A stretch of DNA of 42,750 nucleotides, taken from the NCBI GenBank assembly GCA_036279975.1, contig DASURP010000073.1, positions 1 through 42,750 of the forward strand, given 5' to 3'. The DNA is from 66-474 sp036279975. GTDB taxonomy: Bacteria > Pseudomonadota > Gammaproteobacteria > Xanthomonadales > Rhodanobacteraceae. Within the stretch, counting starts at the first letter, position 1. The number at the start of each line of letters is the position of its first letter. Both the position numbers and the translations under genes were made by a program. Shown here in pieces: positions 36,360-42,750 of this stretch. The notes under the pieces are model-generated. The model was not told the origin of the DNA and searched no databases. It saw only the letters and a program-made list of their open reading frames with translations.

Positions 36360-37817
36360 TCAATCGGTCGCGGCCAGGCCGGTGTGGCTGGCGTCCACCT
36401 GTGCGAGGCGCTGGGTCGCGTTGTCGATCATCTGGATGCGCGCCACCATCGGTGCGGACTGCGCCTTGAACTCGGCCATCAGCTTGCCGGACAAGGGTTG
36501 CGGCTTGGGCATCGTGACCGTCAGGGGATTCTTCGGCACGCCATTGACCCACACTTCGTAATGCAAATGCGGTCCCGTGGCCCAACCAGTCTGCCCCACG
36601 TAGCCGATCACCTCGCCCTGGCTCACGCGCGAGCCCACGTGCAGGCCCTTCGCGAAGCGCGACATGTGGCCGTAACCCGTGGTGTACGTGGGGGTGTTGC
36701 GAATCTTGACGAGATTGCCGAAACCGCGCGCCTTGCCGCGGAACACGATCACGCCGTTGCCGGCCGCGTGGATCGGCGTACCGGTGGGCGCGGCGTAATC
36801 GATGCCGGCGTGCAGGCGGCGCTTGTCGAGGATCGGATCCACGCGCATGCCGAAGCGCGAGGAGATGCGCGTGAACGACACCGGGGTGCGCAGCAGCGCC
36901 CGGCGCAGGGGGTGCCCGTCCTGGCTGTAGTAGGCCACCTCGCCGTCGCTCTGCTTGAAGCGGTAGGCGGTGTAGCGGTTGCCGTCGTTGATGAATTCGG
37001 CGGCGATGATGTTGCCGGCGCCGGCATATTTGCCGTTGCGATAGATGTCGTCGTACACCACGGTGAAGCGGTCGCCCTTCTGCAGGTCCTTGATGAAGTC
37101 GATGTCGTACTTGAACACGTCGGCGAGCTTCAGCACCATCGTCTCGGACAGCCCGGCCTTCTCACCGGCCACGAACAGCGAACCCTGCACCACGCCGTGG
37201 GCAAAGTGCATGCGGCGTTCGATCGGAAGCGTGCTGACCTGTGCGGCCAGGCTGCCATCGGCCTGCGCGGTCAGGGTGACCTGGGTGGCGGAATCGGGTT
37301 CGTAGCGGAAGCCTTGCAGCTGGCCCTTGGTCCCGATCCGGAAAGCGACCTGATCGCCGGGGTGCAGGGTCTTCAGTGCGCCGGTATCCTTGCCGCTCGC
37401 CATCACCCTGGCGAGATCGGCAGCCGCAAGGCCTTCGGTCTGGAAAATTTCGGAGAGCGTCTGGCCGGGTTCGACCTCGACGGTCTTCCATGTCGTGGTG
37501 ACCGGCCGCGCGGTTTCCACGGGGGCCGCCGGCAGCTGCAGCGCGAGGGTCTCGCGGGTCACCGGTTGGATGGTGTCGTGATGGATGATGTTGGCCCAGG
37601 CCGGAATGCCCAGCAGGGTCAGCAACACCAGCAGGAATGCGCCGCCGCCCAGCACCCAGCGTTCGCGCGTCCAACGGAACGCACTCGTCGGTACGTCGGC
37701 GTGGAAGGACCAGTGCGCACAGCGCGCATAGAAATGGGAATGGCAATGACGGGTCTTGCGACGGATCGCCTGACGCCGCACAAAATGAGGGGTGATGCGA
37801 CGGAGATGGTGGTCCAT
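36360..37817 (-). CDS. M23 peptidoglycan endopeptidase with membrane anchor
   Basis: Zinc metallopeptidase that cuts peptidoglycan crosslinks, 485 residues. A positively charged cytoplasmic start is followed by one membrane helix (about 56-75), then a LysM/OapA-like domain (about 108-160), a middle domain, and the LytM/M23 domain from about 315. Zinc ligands are H336 and D340 (HAGID) and H419 in GPHLHYE. All are present, so the enzyme should be active, unlike EnvC-type activators. ATG 37817 fits a promoter at 37859-37887; an in-frame TTG at 37850 would be at the start of the RNA. It is upstream of anmK by 7 bases. Confidence 0.93.
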   Translation of the reverse strand: MDHHLRRITPHFVRRQAIRRKTRHCHSHFYARCAHWSFHADVPTSAFRWTRERWVLGGGAFLLVLLTLLGIPAWANIIHHDTIQPVTRETLALQLPAAPVETARPVTTTWKTVEVEPGQTLSEIFQTEGLAAADLARVMASGKDTGALKTLHPGDQVAFRIGTKGQLQGFRYEPDSATQVTLTAQADGSLAAQVSTLPIERRMHFAHGVVQGSLFVAGEKAGLSETMVLKLADVFKYDIDFIKDLQKGDRFTVVYDDIYRNGKYAGAGNIIAAEFINDGNRYTAYRFKQSDGEVAYYSQDGHPLRRALLRTPVSFTRISSRFGMRVDPILDKRRLHAGIDYAAPTGTPIHAAGNGVIVFRGKARGFGNLVKIRNTPTYTTGYGHMSRFAKGLHVGSRVSQGEVIGYVGQTGWATGPHLHYEVWVNGVPKNPLTVTMPKPQPLSGKLMAEFKAQSAPMVARIQMIDNATQRLAQVDASHTGLAATD

Positions 37818-37858
37818 CGAGAGATCCGGAAAACGGGCGGAAGCACGCAACGGGCCGT

Positions 37859-37887
37859 ACCATAGGCCCGTGTGAAGCGTGCGTCAA
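37859..37887 (-). promoter_or_regulatory. Promoter of the M23-anmK(-ampG) operon
   Basis: On the minus strand TTGACG (plus 37882-37887) is 17 bases from TATGGT (plus 37859-37864). Both hexamers are close to consensus and the spacing is ideal. Transcription would start near 37852, 35 bases before the ATG. Confidence 0.75.
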
Positions 37888-37889
37888 TC

Positions 37890-37904
37890 CTTTGTTTCAC
37901 AAAG
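37890..37904. repeat. Palindrome between divergent promoters
   Basis: CTTTGT and ACAAAG (37890-37895, 37899-37904) form a perfect 6-bp inverted repeat around TTC, between the M23 and tyrS promoters. A position like this could be an operator for both. Confidence 0.45.
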
Positions 37905-37906
37905 AT

Positions 37907-37936
37907 TTGCACGCGGTTTTGCACTTAACGCATAAT
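37907..37936 (+). promoter_or_regulatory. Promoter of tyrS
   Basis: TTGCAC (37907-37912) is 18 bases from CATAAT (37931-37936). A second TTGCAC at 37919 is too close to use with this -10. The start point would be near 37943, about 75 bases before the tyrS ATG. Confidence 0.65.
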
Positions 37937-38018
37937 TAACCTGAACATCACTCCCGTGGCATGACGCGTCGCCTGTTTTGCGGGGCGCCGGGATGCCGCC
38001 CCATTCCGGAACCCACCG

Positions 38019-39230
38019 ATGCCCTCGAACCAACAGGCCCTCGCGCTCGTCCACCGCGGCGCGGTCGATGTGATCAAGGATGACGAACTGGAAGCGCGCC
38101 TTGCGCTCGGTCGTCCGTTGCGCATCAAGGCCGGGTTCGATCCGACCGCGCCCGACCTGCATCTCGGCCACACCGTGCTGCTCAACAAGATGCGCCAGTT
38201 CCAGGACCTCGGGCATACGGCCATTTTCCTGATCGGCGATTTCACCGGGATGATCGGTGACCCCACCGGTAAGAACGTCACGCGCAAGCCGCTGACGCGC
38301 GAGGAAATCGCCGAGAACGCGGAGACCTATGCCGCGCAGGTGTTCAAGGTGCTGGACCGTGCGCGCACCGAGGTGCGCTTCAACTCCGAATGGTTCGGCA
38401 AGATGGATGCCGCCGACATGGTTCGGCTGGCCGCACAGCACACCGTGGCGCGGATGCTGGAGCGCGACGATTTCGCCAAACGCTACGCCGCCGAGCAGCC
38501 GATCGCGATCCACGAATTCCTGTATCCGCTGGTGCAGGGCTACGATTCGGTGGCGCTCAAGTGCGATGTCGAACTCGGTGGCACCGACCAGCGTTTCAAT
38601 TTGCTGATGGGGCGAGGCTTGCAGGAACACTTCGGCCAGCCGCCCCAGATCGTGCTGACGATGCCGCTGCTGGAGGGCATCGACGGCGTGCAGAAGATGT
38701 CGAAATCGCTGGGCAACTACATCGGCATCGACGAGCCCGCGATCGACATGGTCACCAAGACCATGAAGATCGGTGACGCCCTGATGTGGCGTTGGTTCGA
38801 GTTGCTGAGCTTCGAAGTGTCGCTGGATGAACTTGTGACGATGCAACGCGATGTCACAGGCGGCGCGCTGAATCCACGCGATGCGAAATTGCGTCTCGCA
38901 CGCGAGCTGGCCGCGCGCTTCCACGGCGTCGCCGCGGCCGACAAGGCGATCGCCGGCTGGCACGCGGTGGTGCGCGGGGAAGGCGATACCAAGACCCTGC
39001 CCGTGCATGAAATCACGGTGCCAGCCGAGGGCCTCAAGCTGCCCGCGTTGCTGACCACGGCGGGGCTGACCAGCAGCAATTCGGAAGCCAACCGCAAGTT
39101 GAAGGAACGCGCGGTGCGCATCGATGCCGCGGTGGTGGACGATCCGCAACGCGTGTTCGCCGCCGGCTTCGAGGGCGTGCTGCAGGTCGGGAAGCGCAAC
39201 TTCGCGCGGGTGCGCTTGCGGACGAAATGA
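38019..39230 (+). CDS. tyrS: Tyrosyl-tRNA synthetase
   Basis: Class I synthetase that charges tRNA-Tyr. The 403 residues show HLGH at 48-51 (HIGH motif), FNLLMGRGLQ, KMSKS at 226-230 and a C-terminal S4-like RNA-binding domain. The length and the RxxGxKMSKS context suit the TyrZ (short insert) type. The ATG at 38019 follows GGAA by 8 bases. It is divergent from the M23-anmK operon. A hairpin CTGTCG/CGACAG lies 4 bases after its stop, without a T-tract. Confidence 0.97.
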   Translation: MPSNQQALALVHRGAVDVIKDDELEARLALGRPLRIKAGFDPTAPDLHLGHTVLLNKMRQFQDLGHTAIFLIGDFTGMIGDPTGKNVTRKPLTREEIAENAETYAAQVFKVLDRARTEVRFNSEWFGKMDAADMVRLAAQHTVARMLERDDFAKRYAAEQPIAIHEFLYPLVQGYDSVALKCDVELGGTDQRFNLLMGRGLQEHFGQPPQIVLTMPLLEGIDGVQKMSKSLGNYIGIDEPAIDMVTKTMKIGDALMWRWFELLSFEVSLDELVTMQRDVTGGALNPRDAKLRLARELAARFHGVAAADKAIAGWHAVVRGEGDTKTLPVHEITVPAEGLKLPALLTTAGLTSSNSEANRKLKERAVRIDAAVVDDPQRVFAAGFEGVLQVGKRNFARVRLRTK

Positions 39231-39233
39231 AAC

Positions 39234-39249
39234 CTGTCGCTCTCGACAG
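39234..39249. repeat. Hairpin after tyrS
   Basis: CTGTCG (39234-39239) pairs with CGACAG (39244-39249) around CTCT. No T-tract follows, so I do not call a terminator. A TACACT that could be a -10 for the rhomboid gene lies at 39272-39277. Confidence 0.4.
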
Positions 39250-39324
39250 CTTGGGCGCCGGCGCAGACGTGTACACTCGCTGACACGCTCCCGAGCCGGT
39301 GTGTCGGACGATGCTTGAACGTGC

Positions 39325-40014
39325 ATGTCGCTGAACTCGCCATTCGTGGACGTGCCGAAGCGTGGCCGCGTGCACCCGCGCTGGGTCACGCCCGTACTGG
39401 TGGTGGCCTGTGTGGCCTGCTACCTGTGGCTGATGCTGACGGCGCCAGCGACGCGCCTCGCCGTGCTGGGCGCCTGGGGCACGGTGCCCGCGCATCTGTT
39501 CCAGCATGGCCGGATCCTGCATGACACGCTGCGCCCGCTGACCTCGCTGTTCATGCACGCCGACTGGATGCACCTGCTGGGCAACATGCTGTTCCTGGTG
39601 ATCTTCGGGATGCCCGCCGAGCGCGCGTTGGGCTCGCGGCGGTTCCTGTTCCTGTTCCTGATCGGTGGCGCGTTCGCCAACCTAGTCGGCGCCTGGACCT
39701 TGTCCGGTCAACTGCGCCCGATCATCGGTTGCAGTGGCGCGGTCTCGGCCACCCTGGGCGCCTATCTCGCGCTGTTCCCACGCGCGCACCTGGGCCTGGT
39801 GTTGCCGCTGGGGCTGTACTTGCAGTTCATCCGGGTGCCCGCGGCGCTGCTGATCGGGATGTGGGTGCTGCTGCAATTGTTGTTCACCTGGGCAGGACCG
39901 GGGTTCGGCGCCGTGGTGTGGTGGGCGCACCTGGCGGGGTTCGGGTTCGGGATCCTGTTCGCGCTGGTCTCGCGCGGCGCGGTGGAAAGGCGTCTGCGCC
40001 AACGGAGTTATTGA
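39325..40014 (+). CDS. Rhomboid family intramembrane serine protease
   Basis: Six-helix integral membrane protease, 229 residues. The catalytic serine is S137 in GCSGAVS and the catalytic histidine H202 in WWAHLAGFGFG. The preceding motif HADWMHLLGNMLFL (78-91) is the standard rhomboid signature, so both active-site residues are intact. Substrates cannot be predicted. The start at 39325 (MSLNSPF) gives a short cytoplasmic N terminus; a weak TACACT -10 is present at 39272-39277. Its 3' end is convergent with the glutamine amidotransferase gene, and two GC hairpins (40017-40027, 40029-40043) lie between them. Confidence 0.93.
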   Translation: MSLNSPFVDVPKRGRVHPRWVTPVLVVACVACYLWLMLTAPATRLAVLGAWGTVPAHLFQHGRILHDTLRPLTSLFMHADWMHLLGNMLFLVIFGMPAERALGSRRFLFLFLIGGAFANLVGAWTLSGQLRPIIGCSGAVSATLGAYLALFPRAHLGLVLPLGLYLQFIRVPAALLIGMWVLLQLLFTWAGPGFGAVVWWAHLAGFGFGILFALVSRGAVERRLRQRSY

Positions 40015-40016
40015 GG

Positions 40017-40043
40017 GCCCAATGGGCTGCCCGACGTCCGGGC
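40017..40043. repeat. Two GC hairpins after the rhomboid gene
   Basis: GCCC-AAT-GGGC (40017-40027) and GCCCG-ACGTC-CGGGC (40029-40043) follow the rhomboid stop. They lie between convergent genes and could act as a weak bidirectional end; no T-tract is seen. Confidence 0.45.
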
Positions 40044-40098
40044 GCGGGTATGCATGTGCCCGGGTGGCAAGCATGCCGTTACGCGGCGGTGCCCGGAA

Positions 40099-40827
40099 TC
40101 AGGCGGCGAGGTGCCGACCGGTCAGCGCGTCCTGTGCGAAGCGTTCCAGCAGCGACCGTGCGACTTCGGTTTCACGCACGGCGTTTCCGAGCGCGTCCGG
40201 ATCGAATCCTTCCTCGCGCAGGGTGTCGGCGCGCGCCGCGATGTACGCACGCATCGTGGCGGCGGTGAATTCGGGGTGGAACTGGGTCGAAAGCGCGTGC
40301 GGCGCGTAACCCAACATCTGATGTGGATCGCGCCCGGAGCGCGCAAGGATTTCGCTGCCGGACGGGGGCTCGAGCACCGACTGGCGGTGGGTGGTGTGCG
40401 CGGCAAACGACCTCGGCAGCAAATCCAGGATGGCGCTGTCCGCGTTCCGGTGGCGATCGATGGTTGCGGTGCCGATCTCGCGTCCCGCCGGCAGCCAGCC
40501 GACCACGCCGCCCAGTGCGTGTGCCATCAACTGGTGGCCGTAGCACACGCCGAACATGGGCGCTTGCGCGTGCAACGCGTCACGGATCCAGCCGGCGGTG
40601 TACTCACTCCAGCCGGCCCGGTCGGTGACCATCGCACCGGAGCCCGTGATCACCGCGCCAGCCACATCGCGCGGCGGCGGCAGTTGTTCGCCCGCATCCA
40701 CCCGCACCACGCGCATTTGCGTGGGCTGGAGGCGCATCGCCTCGCGGAACCAGTCGGCGAAACCGCCGTATTGCGCGTGGATGGCTTCCGGCGCCTCGCC
40801 GGTCTGGATCAACAACAACGGATGCAT
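40099..40827 (-). CDS. Class I glutamine amidotransferase
   Basis: A stand-alone GATase1 domain of 242 residues, like those sometimes annotated as GMP synthase-like. The catalytic triad is visible: C95 in MFGVCYGHQL, and H184 and E186 in TQFHPEF. Upstream GAVITGSGAMVTDR supplies the oxyanion strand. There is no partner synthase domain, so the ammonia acceptor is unknown; some members hydrolyse gamma-glutamyl compounds. ATG 40827 is chosen from homology-like layout (a short MHPLLLIQTG opening); the frame upstream to 40887 adds Arg-rich sequence. It precedes the ATPase gene and is separated from it by palindrome copy D. Confidence 0.88.
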   Translation of the reverse strand: MHPLLLIQTGEAPEAIHAQYGGFADWFREAMRLQPTQMRVVRVDAGEQLPPPRDVAGAVITGSGAMVTDRAGWSEYTAGWIRDALHAQAPMFGVCYGHQLMAHALGGVVGWLPAGREIGTATIDRHRNADSAILDLLPRSFAAHTTHRQSVLEPPSGSEILARSGRDPHQMLGYAPHALSTQFHPEFTAATMRAYIAARADTLREEGFDPDALGNAVRETEVARSLLERFAQDALTGRHLAA

Positions 40828-40902
40828 TCTGGACGGCCTGACGTTCAAGGTGCCGCGCGCAGCATAGCGCCGCGCGACGGCCTGCACGTCGCTTGCAGGC
40901 AG

Positions 40903-40944
40903 GCTCCTGCGCGAAGCGATGTGCCACCGGGTTTTCGCAGGAGC
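40903..40944. repeat. GTAGGAGC-family palindrome, copy D (variant)
   Basis: GCTCCTGCG (40903-40911) pairs with CGCAGGAGC (40936-40944). Compared with copies A-C, the A-T pair of the stem is replaced by G-C on both arms, keeping it paired, and CTTGCAGGCAGGC precedes it as in copy A. It lies between the amidotransferase and the ATPase genes. Confidence 0.75.
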
Positions 40945-40959
40945 GTGCCTGTGCGCGAT

Positions 40960-42750
<1,791 letters not shown>

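Overview
The window is a GC-rich stretch of a gammaproteobacterial chromosome around its replication origin. The best fit is the order Xanthomonadales (Lysobacterales). The markers are the tonB-exbB-exbD1-exbD2 cluster next to a Xanthomonas-type pdxJ, a XanB2-like chorismatase beside an acyl carrier protein, and the M23 peptidase-anmK pair divergent from tyrS. I cannot name a genus from sequence alone. Almost all genes are conserved housekeeping genes; no phage, insertion sequence, CRISPR array, rRNA or tRNA gene was seen.

Layout. 1-2.2 kb: a pirin and two small membrane proteins. 2.3-6.0 kb: acs, a phosphopantetheinyl transferase and pdxJ, closed by a bidirectional terminator. 6.0-10.0 kb, minus strand: a TPR lipoprotein-like/secreted protein and the TonB-ExbB-ExbD1-ExbD2 energy-transducing system. 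10.1-16.4 kb, minus strand: dnaA-dnaN-recF-gyrB, with an AT-rich, DnaA-box-bearing oriC candidate between dnaN and dnaA and two parS-like palindromes inside recF. 16.6-20.2 kb, plus strand: rpmH-rnpA-yidC-mnmE from a strong promoter. 20.5-28.3 kb: a complete ATP synthase operon, atpI-B-E-F-H-A-G-D-C, whose later junctions carry palindromic repeats. 28.6-32.9 kb: glmU, the chorismatase/ACP pair, a DUF4124 coiled-coil protein and pyrE. 33.0-38 kb: exonuclease III and a peptidoglycan-recycling run (M23 peptidase, anmK, ampG). 38-42.75 kb: tyrS, a rhomboid protease, a glutamine amidotransferase and a GspE/PilB ATPase that runs to the window edge.

How it works together. The core is the origin domain: initiator, clamp, recombination mediator, gyrase and candidate partition sites in about 6 kb, followed on the other replichore by RNA processing, membrane insertion and ATP synthesis genes. 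The phosphopantetheinyl transferase could activate the stand-alone ACP, and the XanB2-like enzyme would supply 3-/4-hydroxybenzoate; in Xanthomonas these feed aryl polyene pigment and ubiquinone synthesis. No entirely new multi-gene system is evident. The points most worth a second look are the parS pair inside recF, a roughly 65-residue hydrophobic insertion in ATP synthase subunit a, small upstream ORFs that overlap the starts of atpH and pdxJ, and structured repeats with compensatory base changes in and before the atp operon.
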